Source: a virus. Taken from it: a stretch of DNA of 54,790 bases. The position numbers and the translations under genes were made by a program. Of this stretch, positions 18,075-25,289 are shown in pieces (the first letter of the stretch is position 1; each line of letters opens with the position of its first letter). The notes beneath the pieces were generated by a model. That model was not told where the DNA came from, ran no database searches, and was given only the letters and a program-made list of their open reading frames with translations. The DNA lies in the IMG/VR virus record IMGVR_UViG_3300032293_000953, positions 1 through 54,790 of that record; one strand, written 5' to 3'.

Positions 18075-18315
18075 ATTCTTCTTCCACGAGTTTGTATAAT
18101 TCCCATCCCTTCAATCCGAAGGGCGCGGCGGCTTGGATTAAAACCTCCACCCTAGGAAGGCAGCGGCCTGATTCCCAGTTGTATAATGTGTTCTCCCCTA
18201 TCCCCGTCTTTGCGGTGTATGTCATATTTGCCATATTAGCACGATCACGGAGATTGTAAATAACCTCTCCCATTGCAAGGGAAAATTTTGTCTTATCGGA
18301 AGAACGCATGGTCAT
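17971..18315 (-). CDS. XRE-family-like helix-turn-helix protein
   Basis: The 114 residues include an HTH core at about 15-65: MGEVIYNLRDRANMANMTYT, then TGIGENTLYNWESGRCLPRV, the classical helix 3/4 of XRE proteins, then VLIQAAAPFGLKGWELYKLV. The C-terminal 30 residues are basic and low in order, and they lie in the region shared with the next HTH gene. Start could be ATG 18315 or 18309. It is a second candidate regulator, and the adjacent pair is the only regulator-like locus recognised here. Confidence 0.6.
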   Translation of the reverse strand: MTMRSSDKTKFSLAMGEVIYNLRDRANMANMTYTAKTGIGENTLYNWESGRCLPRVEVLIQAAAPFGLKGWELYKLVEEEYARKKARTSNGVRFNKANQGKENGNRRHRREGGI

Positions 18316-18796
18316 TGATCCTTATTGCCTTGCGCGGGGCTGTGCTGGCCGCCCTGAAGAACAGGGCGCCCTCGGTAATATCTGGATGACCGTACAGGGC
18401 TAGGTGCGCTACCTCTATGGCCCTGCCCCATGAATCCCTGTCATCAGGCTCCCTATCCCTATTGCGTGTGCATACCCAAGAGAATTGGCATGTGTTCCCT
18501 TGGCGCTGATAGATTACCTGACATGGATCATTGGGCCATCGTCCATCCTGGGTGCGGTTCATCACAACCTGGGCGACTGCAAGCATCCCGATCTTGGGTT
18601 GATTGCGGGCTTCCCAATAGATGTTCCTTGCCATGCAATTCAGGTGTTCCACGTTGATTGGTTCTGGTTCTGGTAGAAACTCAATCACGTTCACCACCTC
18701 CACCTTGGGAGGATTCTGAATCTTATCTAGGATCAGGAACCCGATAGCGGTGAAGGTAATGGTGTGTAGGATGGCACTTATGAGGTAGCGAGTCAT
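18293..18796 (-). CDS. SleB-type cell-wall hydrolase with N-terminal membrane anchor (endolysin candidate)
   Basis: ATG 18796 is chosen because it overlaps the upstream stop by ATGA. The 167 residues start with a hydrophobic segment (LISAILHTITFTAIGFLILD, about 5-24). They then carry the SleB/Hydrolase_2 domain: NCMARNIYWEARNQ with the conserved Glu at 62, VAQVVMNRT, CQFSWVCTRNRD and EGALFFRA. This family cleaves peptidoglycan. The anchor could be a signal-arrest-release sequence that lets the enzyme reach the periplasm without a classical holin. This is the only lysin seen. Confidence 0.85.
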   Translation of the reverse strand: MTRYLISAILHTITFTAIGFLILDKIQNPPKVEVVNVIEFLPEPEPINVEHLNCMARNIYWEARNQPKIGMLAVAQVVMNRTQDGRWPNDPCQVIYQRQGNTCQFSWVCTRNRDREPDDRDSWGRAIEVAHLALYGHPDITEGALFFRAASTAPRKAIRINDHAFFR

Positions 18797-19005
18797 TTCT
18801 TCCCCCTCATGCGTTGCACTACGGCATCCCATTCATCAGCGCGATTGCTTGTGTAAGTAGCAATCACTACAAGCACATTTGTTTTATCTAAAAAATATTC
18901 GTGCTTGTCATGTGCTTTATTGGCGCGGTGGATATACCAAAGCGAAACAAGGTTCCACCATAGGCGCATGGCGCTTGCATGTGTGTACGGAAACAGGTTC
19001 TTCAT
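18793..19005 (-). CDS. small hypothetical protein upstream of the lysin
   Basis: I chose ATG 19005, preceded by GAGAGACAC; the frame is open to 19059. The 70 residues contain an aromatic amphipathic stretch (AMRLWWNLVSLWYIHRANKA) and a basic end (AVVQRMRGKK). Its coupling (ATGA) to the lysin gene makes a lysis-accessory role possible, but no clear transmembrane helix is present. No family recognised. Confidence 0.45.
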   Translation of the reverse strand: MKNLFPYTHASAMRLWWNLVSLWYIHRANKAHDKHEYFLDKTNVLVVIATYTSNRADEWDAVVQRMRGKK

Positions 19006-19031
19006 GTGTCTCTCTTGGGTTAGTCGTTGTC

Positions 19032-19331
19032 TCAGGTGGTGAACTCGCAATAATCGCACGGCCCGCCAGCGCCACCGTAGCAGCGGTCATGGGCATTGAC
19101 ACATTTCGGCTCACCTTTTTTGTGGCGCACTTTCTTCCTGTCTTCTTTTTCCATGTCACCAAACCTTTTCAGGGCGTATTCCCATTCATGCGGCGGGACT
19201 TGCACCAATGGCGGCTTAATTGTTTGATTGGCTTGGATTAGCCGGTCTAGTAGCTTCAGCATATCCTCCTTAGCCACCATAACCACAGCAGGCCCGGCTT
19301 CCACTAGGGCGCGGTATTCATCGTCTTTCAC
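19032..19331 (-). CDS. hypothetical protein with C-terminal Cys-rich motif, GTG start
   Basis: I chose GTG 19331 because GGAGGAG lies upstream at the right spacing and the codon forms a GTGA overlap with the preceding stop. The in-frame ATG at 19388 would overlap that gene by about 60 bp. The 99 residues have MVAKEDMLKLLDRLIQANQT and a C-terminal CVNAHDRCYGGAGGPCDYC that could bind zinc. Function unknown. Confidence 0.55.
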   Translation of the reverse strand: MKDDEYRALVEAGPAVVMVAKEDMLKLLDRLIQANQTIKPPLVQVPPHEWEYALKRFGDMEKEDRKKVRHKKGEPKCVNAHDRCYGGAGGPCDYCEFTT

Positions 19332-19684
19332 TTCAGCCTCCTCCGCAAAGCCAAGATGATATTGGCGATAGCTTGCCCATCCGGCCAAATAGGGTTGCCC
19401 ATCCCGTCCCTCTCAGTGGCAACGAATGATGCTTCCACAAGACCAGCATTAAGTTGTTCGTCCTGTTTTTGAAGCAGCTTCACAACCCGTCCCGCTAGGC
19501 TACCTTCCTCTGCCGCTACAAAATGCCCATCAAGGGCTAGTTGGGCTAGGTGATAGTCCTGCCTTAGCTGGAAATCCACAGCGGCTTCAGCGGCCTTCTC
19601 AGGGGGAATCCAGCCTGTTTGGACAAGCCGTTCCCTCACCTCGCATCCGGTGGTGGATGCGGTTGATTCACAGTCAAATTGCAT
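19328..19684 (-). CDS. hypothetical protein
   Basis: 118 residues, helical, with IPPEKAAEAAVDFQLRQDYH, ALDGHFVAAEEGSLAGRVVK and a basic end IANIILALRRRLK. It is coupled by GTGA to the next gene. No recognised family or motif. Confidence 0.5.
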   Translation of the reverse strand: MQFDCESTASTTGCEVRERLVQTGWIPPEKAAEAAVDFQLRQDYHLAQLALDGHFVAAEEGSLAGRVVKLLQKQDEQLNAGLVEASFVATERDGMGNPIWPDGQAIANIILALRRRLK

Positions 19685-19692
19685 GGTGCTTC

Positions 19693-19971
19693 CTATGCGT
19701 TGCCCGCTGGCCCGTGATACACCACGGCGCCCTCGGATGGTTGTGGCAACATAGTCAATAGATGATTGCTGGTTTCCGTGAAGAAGTGGGTTACGTCCTT
19801 CAACACTTGAGCAACCTCGGTTTCCTCCGTGGTCTGCTGCATGAAGATCATCATTGCGTAGATGGTCCCCATAACCACACAGGCCGCGCTATCTGCATCC
19901 TCTGTATTCTGGTGCATGAAGTTCAACATCACGTCCCGAACAGACAGGGTGTATTTTTCAGATTTATCCAC
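19693..19971 (-). CDS. hypothetical protein
   Basis: 92 residues with two helical stretches (MLNFMHQNTEDADSAACVVM and TEVAQVLKDVTHFFTETSNH). A methionine-rich hydrophobic segment (VVMGTIYAMMIFMQQ) is too short and too polar at its edges to call membrane-spanning. It overlaps the DUF6378-like gene by 8 bp. Function unknown. Confidence 0.5.
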   Translation of the reverse strand: MDKSEKYTLSVRDVMLNFMHQNTEDADSAACVVMGTIYAMMIFMQQTTEETEVAQVLKDVTHFFTETSNHLLTMLPQPSEGAVVYHGPAGNA

Positions 19972-20245
19972 GGGGAGTTACCTCTTCCATAATGGCTACA
20001 TACCCGGCAATATCAATATGGCTATCCTGATGGCCGGGGGTTTGCATGAGCCGAGCAATCTTAACCATCAACATCATAATCGCTACATCATAGGCGCTGA
20101 GATATTCCTGCTGCGGGCGCTGCTGTAGCCAGAAGTTCCAGAGGGTAGCAATCCGGTTATGGTTTGCCGTCTTATCCCCGTATTCCTTTTCACGAGGACC
20201 GGAGACAATCTCCTTAACCTTATCCAGAAAGGGTGCTGATAGCAT
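19964..20245 (-). CDS. DUF6378-like phage protein
   Basis: The 93 residues carry the family pattern I recognise: GPREKEYGDKTANHNRIATL, then LSAYDVAIMMLMVKIARLMQ, then HIDIAGYVAIME. These proteins are frequent in phage early operons near nucleotide-metabolism genes, and their biochemical role is not established. Its location next to the MazG-like gene agrees with that context. Confidence 0.7.
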   Translation of the reverse strand: MLSAPFLDKVKEIVSGPREKEYGDKTANHNRIATLWNFWLQQRPQQEYLSAYDVAIMMLMVKIARLMQTPGHQDSHIDIAGYVAIMEEVTPRG

Positions 20246-20254
20246 GGTGTGTCC

Positions 20255-20686
20255 TTACAGTTTTGCGGTTTGAAATTGTTGGGCAAGGTCCAGAAATACC
20301 TTCCTGGCCTCGCGGTTGGTCTTTAACTCCGTGCGGCTGGTGATGCCGCAATGCTCCCTGAGAGCAGCAATGGCGCTGTCCTCAGAAATATCCAGGGCCA
20401 AACCTTCCCGGTGTATCCATTGCTGGAACCTTAGATTCCGGCAAAGCATCCCGGCAGAAGCCATAGCCTTATCCCCTTCATCGGCGTCCCTACCCTTTAC
20501 GGGTTCCTCGTTCTCATCAATGTGAACCAGGGCGCAGCCGAACCTAGAACCTGCTGGCGCTGCGAATAGGTCAAGCGGAACTTGGTTGGGGTGGATGGCA
20601 AGGGTGATGTAACTACCCTTACCATCCTGGCGCATTGAAACCTTGACGGCTTCAAACGACATAGCTGCTTCTTTAGCTGTCGCCAT
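20255..20686 (-). CDS. conserved early-operon phage protein of unknown function
   Basis: ATG 20686 gives 143 residues with a 14-bp overlap of the upstream stop. ATG 20698 and ATG 20662 (MSFEAVKVSMRQ) are alternatives. The start FEAVKVSMRQDGKGSYITLA followed by IHPNQVPLDLFAAPAGSRFG is conserved in a set of alphaproteobacterial phage proteins lying near recombination genes, as here. I know no demonstrated function. The C-terminal part (EHCGITSRTELKTNREARKV) is helical. Confidence 0.6.
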   Translation of the reverse strand: MATAKEAAMSFEAVKVSMRQDGKGSYITLAIHPNQVPLDLFAAPAGSRFGCALVHIDENEEPVKGRDADEGDKAMASAGMLCRNLRFQQWIHREGLALDISEDSAIAALREHCGITSRTELKTNREARKVFLDLAQQFQTAKL

Positions 20687-21053
20687 TGCGAGCCTCATGC
20701 TCGTCTAGGACCGATTGAAGATTAGGGGGCGCCCATCCTGAAGGCTTGAGAATCTTTCCGTCTGACCGGCGCTTTACCAAGCGCGTCTCAGGATCAACCT
20801 TAGCCATGTTAGAAACATGCACAGCATCCCATAATTCCTTCATCGGCCAACCACGGGACAGACCGTAACCAATACACACCACAATAATATCAATAATGGC
20901 ATCGGCTAGGTCGCGTTCCGCAAAGGCTTCCCTAAACTCCTCGTATTCCTCGCGGATCAACTCGGCATACATATTGGCTTGCTTTGGGTTAAACCGATCC
21001 ACGGTTTGACCACAAGCCTCCATAAAGTCTGCCTGATCGTCAAAGATGCTCAT
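20673..21053 (-). CDS. MazG-like / PRA-PH-type nucleoside triphosphate pyrophosphohydrolase
   Basis: The 126 residues include the all-alpha NTP pyrophosphatase metal site. Glutamates of ELIREEYEEFREAF (residues 31-44) and aspartates of DAIIDIIVV (D51, D55) form the EExxE plus DxxxD pattern. The following VHVSNMAKVDPETRLVKRRS and GKILKPSGWAPP are typical of the phage subgroup. The family hydrolyses nucleotides or modified nucleotides to monophosphates, and may alter (p)ppGpp or dNTP pools. It fits with thyX in the same operon. Confidence 0.85.
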   Translation of the reverse strand: MSIFDDQADFMEACGQTVDRFNPKQANMYAELIREEYEEFREAFAERDLADAIIDIIVVCIGYGLSRGWPMKELWDAVHVSNMAKVDPETRLVKRRSDGKILKPSGWAPPNLQSVLDEHEARNGDS

Positions 21054-21244
21054 AGTCCTAGTTCCTTCTCTTTGTCTTTGTCTCTATCCGGTAGTGGGGA
21101 CCAAGCCATGTAATACTTGGTATCATCCTTGATGCAGCCGATTACAGCCACGCCAGAAGATGTAAGCAACAGGCACTTCCTTTCCCTGGGGCAAAGGTTC
21201 ATGTCGTATATCCATCCCGCCGCGCCAGATAGGGCCGGTATCAT
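21050..21244 (-). CDS. small hypothetical protein
   Basis: I chose ATG 21244 because it overlaps the upstream stop by ATGA; the frame is open to a TTG at 21250. The 64 residues include RKCLLLTSSGVAVIGCIKDD and a highly charged tail, DRDKDKEKELGL. The core resembles the short beta-stranded segments of DUF551-like proteins. Function unknown. Confidence 0.5.
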   Translation of the reverse strand: MIPALSGAAGWIYDMNLCPRERKCLLLTSSGVAVIGCIKDDTKYYMAWSPLPDRDKDKEKELGL

Positions 21245-21474
21245 TCCCAAGTCCTCGGACTTAGCTTCTTCGCTGCTTTATACCAGCAGCCGCCGATGCT
21301 ATCCCAAAACCTGTTGTTGTCCTTTTCATAAGCGACCCATGTCTCTACACACTTATGAACGTCATGTAGATACAGTTCCCCGTCGCTTACTGCTCTGGAC
21401 GCCACTTGAAACCCATTACGGAGCATGGCTGCCGCGATGAGTTCCTTTGTGTGCGCCACTACTCCGTACGCCAT
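21241..21474 (-). CDS. hypothetical protein
   Basis: 77 residues with VVAHTKELIAAAMLRNGFQV and HKCVETWVAYEKDNNRFWDS. It is coupled to neighbours by ATGA downstream and a 16-bp overlap upstream. No recognised family. Confidence 0.5.
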   Translation of the reverse strand: MAYGVVAHTKELIAAAMLRNGFQVASRAVSDGELYLHDVHKCVETWVAYEKDNNRFWDSIGGCWYKAAKKLSPRTWE

Positions 21475-21710
21475 ATCCGCACCCCTTCCCCTGCCAATCC
21501 TGTATTTTCCCGCTGAACGGTAAATTTGCGTAAGAGTTTCTTGCCATGTGTGGAAACAAACACACAGGCTGTGGGGTATTTCTTCTGAACAAAGAAAGAC
21601 TCCCCCACTTCCATGATCTTCATGGTATGCAGGATAGACTTATTGATAGGCGTCATTTTACCCGCATGTGGAATAGGTATTTCAATACCCTTCTCAATCT
21701 CGATTTCCAT
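21459..21710 (-). CDS. conserved small phage protein (DUF7303-like pattern)
   Basis: The 83 residues begin MEIEIEKGIEIPIPHAGK, continue MEVGESFFVQKKYPTACVFV and end RKFTVQRENTGLAGEGVRIW. This order (acidic start, MEVGESFFV, GKKLLRKFTVR, GVRIWR) belongs to a widespread family of small phage early proteins that I recognise, without known function. The family label is from memory and is approximate. Confidence 0.6.
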   Translation of the reverse strand: MEIEIEKGIEIPIPHAGKMTPINKSILHTMKIMEVGESFFVQKKYPTACVFVSTHGKKLLRKFTVQRENTGLAGEGVRIWRTE

Positions 21711-21921
21711 TCTCTACTCCTGTAATCAATGCCGAAACTGGCAAGTCACCATCTTTATCAATGGGAACCCATTTCCCATCTAAGAGGCCGATCCAATCCC
21801 CGGCCTCCCATTCTTTATCTGGCCTGGGCAGAAGGTCTAACTCCCGCTTGATCCATCCCTCCGGTGCTTCCGCATAGACTCGCACCAATCTAACGGGTTG
21901 ATCCCCTTCGTATCCCACCAT
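21694..21921 (-). CDS. hypothetical protein overlapping the HNH gene
   Basis: 75 residues with PRPDKEWEAGDWIGLLDGKW and a C-terminal PVSALITGVENGNRD. If it starts at ATG 21921 it overlaps the HNH nuclease gene by 85 bp. TTG or GTG codons near 21888-21885 would shorten the overlap. No family recognised, and the real start is uncertain. Confidence 0.45.
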   Translation of the reverse strand: MVGYEGDQPVRLVRVYAEAPEGWIKRELDLLPRPDKEWEAGDWIGLLDGKWVPIDKDGDLPVSALITGVENGNRD

Positions 21922-22124
21922 GTCTTTTCATCCCCAAACATGTGCAATTCCAGATGATGCTCGGCGCATAGAGGAACCGCCCAATCATCCCCTGACTTCA
22001 GCCCCATTGCGGAAGGCTCCGCGAACATGAGGTGGTGAGCCTGCGCCCATCTATCGCAGATCAGGCAACCATGTTCCCTGACCTTTGAGAGATAGGCTTT
22101 ACTGCGGAAGCGTTTAGTCTTCAT
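21837..22124 (-). CDS. HNH nuclease-like protein (DUF968/Ref-like)
   Basis: I chose ATG 22124 (MKTKRFRSKAYLSKVREHGC), giving 95 residues. The motif set CLICD...AQAHHLMFAEPSAMGL... DWAVPLCAEHHLELHMFGDE is a zinc-stabilised beta-beta-alpha metal finger, as in DUF968 and RecA-dependent Ref nucleases. The paired Cys and the CAEHH segment are metal and catalytic positions. Such proteins occur in phage recombination clusters, as here beside ERF and SSB-like genes. A nuclease acting on recombination intermediates is likely but inferred. Confidence 0.75.
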   Translation of the reverse strand: MKTKRFRSKAYLSKVREHGCLICDRWAQAHHLMFAEPSAMGLKSGDDWAVPLCAEHHLELHMFGDEKTWWDTKGINPLDWCESMRKHRRDGSSGS

Positions 22125-22494
22125 CCCAATGGGAATCCAACTCATAGTCGCCATTAGGATCAAACGAAGCGGTTTCCAAGAAGGCATCCTTCATTGCCTG
22201 AAGGGCTGAAACAGCGTCACCCGCTTTAGAAGAAAGCATCCCGTTGATTGCTGACCGCAATTTGGAAACTGCTTCCTTTGCTTCTTTGGCTTCTACCTTA
22301 GCGGCGCCGAAAAACCCTTCATGCTTCTTCGCTAGATACTGCCAATGGTCGTTCTCCTTATTGGAGTATGCTGCATCCCCCTCAAGGGCGCCCATAAGCC
22401 TATCGCGCTGCCGCTTCATTGACGCAAGGGCATCAGTCAGGCGGTCATTTTCTGCCGTTATCAGGCAGAATCTTTCAAAAAGAGCCTCATCCAT
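22114..22494 (-). CDS. coiled-coil hypothetical protein
   Basis: 126 residues. The N-terminal half is heptad-rich (LITAENDRLTDALASMKRQR) and the centre is charged helix (AKVEAKEAKEAVSKLRSAIN). The end is acidic (YELDSHWDED). It sits between the HNH gene and the SSB-like gene. No family recognised. Confidence 0.5.
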   Translation of the reverse strand: MDEALFERFCLITAENDRLTDALASMKRQRDRLMGALEGDAAYSNKENDHWQYLAKKHEGFFGAAKVEAKEAKEAVSKLRSAINGMLSSKAGDAVSALQAMKDAFLETASFDPNGDYELDSHWDED

Positions 22495-22505
22495 TTTTGG
22501 CGTTC

Positions 22506-22787
22506 CTAAAAAGGGATTTCATCGTCAATGTTACGGGACGGCGAACCACTGGATTCAGGCTTCTCGTGGGGCTTAGATGCCGATAAAGAGATGAATGTTC
22601 CGCCTGTTCTGGTGGGCTTATTCCAACCTGAAAGCTGCATTTTTAGTGGTTCATTCTTCTTCTCCATAGCGATAAGATGGTTCAGGGTTTCCCGAGAGAT
22701 TTCCAGATTTCCGGTATAATCCGGGGCCTTGGGTGATCGCTTCTTGTCCTGATGAAACAAGACGCCACCAGGGGGGTAATTACTCAT
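22506..22787 (-). CDS. SSB-like protein with acidic C-terminal tip
   Basis: The 93 residues contain a small beta-rich core (DYTGNLEISRETLNHLIAME, PLKMQLSGWNKPTRTGGTFI) and end in SRNIDDEIPF. That end imitates the acidic-aromatic tip (DDxxPF) by which bacterial single-stranded DNA-binding proteins recruit partners. It is coupled by ATGA to the ERF annealase gene, the position in which phages often place their SSB. A single-strand binding role is likely but not shown by a classic OB-fold signature. Confidence 0.65.
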   Translation of the reverse strand: MSNYPPGGVLFHQDKKRSPKAPDYTGNLEISRETLNHLIAMEKKNEPLKMQLSGWNKPTRTGGTFISLSASKPHEKPESSGSPSRNIDDEIPF

Positions 22788-23467
22788 GCTGATTCTCCTT
22801 CAGGTTTCTTGCTGAGTTCTTTGCGCCTTGCTGTGAAGGCGGCTAAAAGGTTGTTGTAGGCTTCTTCACTAAAATTCTGGACGCGCTTGATTGGACCATT
22901 CCTGTTGTCAGCCCAATACTTAGTGAGGTCGCTGTCAGACTTGGCGTCCGGCAGGAATTTTGTGATGGCATTTTCAATCCACGCAACAAGCGTGGCTTCT
23001 TCTTCCTTACTGAGCGCAGGCTTGGGCGCCTCGACCTTCTCAGGCTTGCCATTCAACTCATTAGGGTTGGTGGCATCGGCATCCATTTCCCCGGTTTCAA
23101 TCTTGAACAACTGGCGCATGAACACCTTGTCAGCATAAGACATAGCTGAACCAGCAGACTGCGCCCCCTGGATGGGGTGAAGGATATTCAGGGACGTAAA
23201 GTCCTTCTTTTCAGTCCCATCGGAATGAAGGAGGTCAACAGCGTATGAGAAATTCAAGGCGCCGTTCTTCCCTAGGTCCGACAGATGCTTACAGTCTGTC
23301 ACCCGGAGAACCCAAGTCAGGCCATGCTTTGCAGCAGTTTTCCCAACCTCCGCGTAGTAGTTATCAATGGGGACATAGTTATATCCCCCGTGTTGGTTCT
23401 TTACGCCCTTTGCAAGTGAATTGACTTCACTTGTCACGGCAACGATAGCCTTTGCGATGTTAGACAT
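22784..23467 (-). CDS. erf: ERF-family single-strand annealing recombinase
   Basis: The 227 residues fit P22 Erf-type proteins. [20 protein letters not shown] and [14 protein letters not shown] lie in the conserved N-terminal domain, and the core signature [20 protein letters not shown] followed by [17 protein letters not shown] covers about residues 97-133. The C-terminal part is a helical, charged tail. ERF anneals complementary strands, and supports recombination, concatemer formation or end joining. The SSB-like gene follows directly and the Gly-Tyr repeat gene precedes it. Confidence 0.9.
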   Translation of the reverse strand: MSNIAKAIVAVTSEVNSLAKGVKNQHGGYNYVPIDNYYAEVGKTAAKHGLTWVLRVTDCKHLSDLGKNGALNFSYAVDLLHSDGTEKKDFTSLNILHPIQGAQSAGSAMSYADKVFMRQLFKIETGEMDADATNPNELNGKPEKVEAPKPALSKEEEATLVAWIENAITKFLPDAKSDSDLTKYWADNRNGPIKRVQNFSEEAYNNLLAAFTARRKELSKKPEGESA

Positions 23468-23780
23468 TTTTCCTCTTTTGCGCCCTGCGCCTGTTAAGTG
23501 TGATCGTGCCGTCGCCGGAGCCGTAGCCGTCGCCGTAGCCGGAGCCGTAGCCGTAGCCGTAGCCGTAGCCGTAGCCGGAGCCGTAGCCGTAGCCGTAGCC
23601 GTAGCCGTCGCCGTCGCCGGAGCCGTAGCTGTAGCCGTAGCCGTCGCTGCAGCCGTAGCCGGAGCCGTAGCCGTAGCCGTCGCCGGAGCCGTAGCCGTAG
23701 CCGGAGCCGTAGCCGTCGCCGTCGCCGGAGCCGTAGCCGTAGCCGTAGCCGTCGCCGACCGGCCTAAAGGTGGCTTCCAT
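23460..23780 (-). CDS. Gly-Tyr-rich repeat protein
   Basis: I chose ATG 23780 because it forms a TAATG junction with the preceding stop. The 106 residues consist of a short start ([11 protein letters not shown]), about 80 residues of strict Gly-X dipeptides with X being Tyr, Ser or Asp, and a basic tail ([15 protein letters not shown]). The leftward frame is preferred over the open antisense frame because it is in the operon, coupled at both ends, and has unique flanks. Such proteins may phase-separate or bind nucleic acid through the Arg tail. That is inference. Confidence 0.7.
   Translation of the reverse strand: MEATFRPVGDGYGYGYGSGDGDGYGSGYGYGSGDGYGYGSGYGCSDGYGYSYGSGDGDGYGYGYGYGSGYGYGYGYGYGSGYGDGYGSGDGTITLNRRRAQKRKNV
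23509..23758 (-). repeat. hexanucleotide microsatellite of GGC-TAC / GGC-TCC / GGC-GAC codons
   Basis: On the minus strand this 250-bp tract alternates GGC with TAC, TCC or GAC almost without exception; one TGC-AGC step interrupts it near the middle. Glycine is encoded only by GGC throughout. Such pure codon use points to recent slippage expansion rather than slow selection for protein sequence, and copy number may vary between isolates. Confidence 0.85.
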
Positions 23781-24100
23781 TAAAGCCCCCAATCATCCGG
23801 CACAGGGACACAGAAAATCTCCGAACCCTCGGGAATATCAACATCAGCAATAGGCCGAAGATCAGCATTTGCCTTCTTGGTATTTTCAATCATCCCGGCA
23901 AAGCCGATTGATTCCCATTTGAACACATGCAGGGCGCGGGACAAATGAATGCGCCCATCCTTGCGGGTTATATCGCCCGCAAAAATCCAGCCACGGTCAA
24001 CGACAACCACGGCCCGCGTTCCCGATACCTTCTTGACCGGGGCATATTCAACACCGTTGATAATCATGTTCGTCTTTTCCTTCTGCTTTGAGTTAGACAT
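23780..24100 (-). CDS. conserved phage protein (DUF6948-like pattern)
   Basis: 106 residues: a charged N-terminal tail ([11 protein letters not shown]) and then [56 protein letters not shown], and [21 protein letters not shown] recognise this sequence order from phage proteins near ERF-type recombinases; the DUF label is from memory. Function unknown. Its stop is shared with the start of the Gly-Tyr gene. Confidence 0.6.
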   Translation of the reverse strand: MSNSKQKEKTNMIINGVEYAPVKKVSGTRAVVVVDRGWIFAGDITRKDGRIHLSRALHVFKWESIGFAGMIENTKKANADLRPIADVDIPEGSEIFCVPVPDDWGL

Positions 24101-24102
24101 GG

Positions 24103-24336
24103 TTACTCCTTTCCTTCTTCTTCTGGAAACAGTCTAGACGCCAGCGATGCAAAGCAAGACCGCCACACGGACAATCTTTCTTCCAATTCCGCTATGCGCG
24201 CGACATGTTTTTTATCTAAGGCTATGGCGCACTCCACACGGAGCCTCTCATTGTCAAGTTCTTTTCGCAGGTCATTGGCGGCTTTAATTTCAATGAATGC
24301 TTTTCCATCCTTGATGAATGATTCATACCCCTTCAT
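24103..24336 (-). CDS. small coiled-coil hypothetical protein
   Basis: ATG 24336 has an excellent AAGGAGG ribosome binding site. The longer open frame to 24492 lacks one and runs antisense-like inside the nuclease gene. The 77 residues are helical (AANDLRKELDNERLRVECAI and HVARIAELEERLSVWRSCFA). It overlaps the nuclease stop by 14 bp. Function unknown. Confidence 0.6.
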   Translation of the reverse strand: MKGYESFIKDGKAFIEIKAANDLRKELDNERLRVECAIALDKKHVARIAELEERLSVWRSCFASLASRLFPEEEGKE

Positions 24337-25228
24337 CACAAACCTCCTTTTGCTTGATCTCTTGCCATTGGCTGCACCATTCAGACACGGCACAAAACTC
24401 TGCACACTTCTTGTTCTGGCCCGGCCTCTCCACAACCGTTGCCTTATTCTCCTTGGCGTATTCTTCTGCTTCATCCCTTTGCTCAGGATCAAACAGCTTC
24501 AGCGCCCGCTTCCGTCCATCCTTGATAACCGCCAACTGACCTGGGCTATACCAGCGTTCTTCATCGGAACATTCAGGTGGATCATTCCAATCCATAAGGG
24601 CTTCCGCTTCCTTATGGGTCTTTACCCGTTCATTGAAATACCGCTCTGCCGCTTCCGGCGACCAAAGCGGAATCTCAATAACCTTCATCGGGGCAGGGGG
24701 ATAATTAGGATCAGTTTTGGCCCGCGCCCGCACCCAATCCCGCATGATGGCGTTAATTGCCAACCCGGTAATCTCATAGTTCTTGGTCTTGCGGGCTAGG
24801 TGAGCATAGCAATTAAGCTGCTTTTCCCACTCAGACTTGCCGTTAATCACATTGTATGTAGAGGTCAGCTTGTAATCACTTATCTCGCAGTTAAGGGTTC
24901 CATCTTCATCAAGGTTCATGGACTGAAGATCAACCCCGCCGCTAATGCGCCAGCCATCTTGTTCGATGAACATTCGTTCCTCTGCGCGGTTATCTTCATC
25001 GGCACCCTTCTCGACCACCTCATGCAAAGCGGTCCCAATCAATGCCCACAGCTTATCAGCTACGTCCTCTACAATTTCATCTTCATGCCTCTGAGTTAGC
25101 AGCCTAACGCGCGGGCTGCCAATCAACTGAGTGACGGAGATATGGGCATCGCCCCGGCTGTAGGTATTACGATTTGCAAAGTTGACTAGGGTTTGCGGCA
25201 AGCCATACTTGTTGGTTAGTTTTGCCAT
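24323..25228 (-). CDS. PD-(D/E)XK superfamily nuclease (RecB/Cas4-like)
   Basis: The 301 residues include motif elements of the fold: TALHEVVEKG (H69, E70), GGVDLQS (D100) and EISDYKLT (D118, K120). A C-terminal cysteine cluster, KKCAEFCAVSEWCSQW, resembles part of the Fe-S site of Cas4/AddB-like nucleases. Such phage enzymes resect or trim DNA ends for ERF-type annealing. It is the first gene after the leftward promoter at 25251-25279, with an AAGGAGACAG ribosome binding site. Confidence 0.85.
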   Translation of the reverse strand: MAKLTNKYGLPQTLVNFANRNTYSRGDAHISVTQLIGSPRVRLLTQRHEDEIVEDVADKLWALIGTALHEVVEKGADEDNRAEERMFIEQDGWRISGGVDLQSMNLDEDGTLNCEISDYKLTSTYNVINGKSEWEKQLNCYAHLARKTKNYEITGLAINAIMRDWVRARAKTDPNYPPAPMKVIEIPLWSPEAAERYFNERVKTHKEAEALMDWNDPPECSDEERWYSPGQLAVIKDGRKRALKLFDPEQRDEAEEYAKENKATVVERPGQNKKCAEFCAVSEWCSQWQEIKQKEVCDEGV

Positions 25229-25250
25229 TTACTGTCTCCTTGTTATGGCG

Positions 25251-25279
25251 TATATACAGGAACATTTAGTGGATTTCAA
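25251..25279 (-). promoter_or_regulatory. leftward sigma70-like promoter of the recombination operon
   Basis: On the minus strand TTGAAA (25279-25274) and TATATA (25256-25251) are separated by 17 bp. The predicted start would be about 16-20 bases before the nuclease ATG, which has its own Shine-Dalgarno. This is a near-ideal layout for an early promoter driving 25228 down to 15162. Confidence 0.7.
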
Positions 25280-25289
25280 GAGGTTTTTT

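Noticed and set aside
23421-23783. Rightward Ala-Val repeat frame across the microsatellite
   Set aside because: It is the antisense reading of the GGC-TAC repeat. It has no operon context, while the leftward frame is coupled at both ends.
24103-24492. 129-codon version of the gene ending at 24103
   Set aside because: The first 52 codons lie inside the nuclease gene. The AAGGAGG site precedes ATG 24336.
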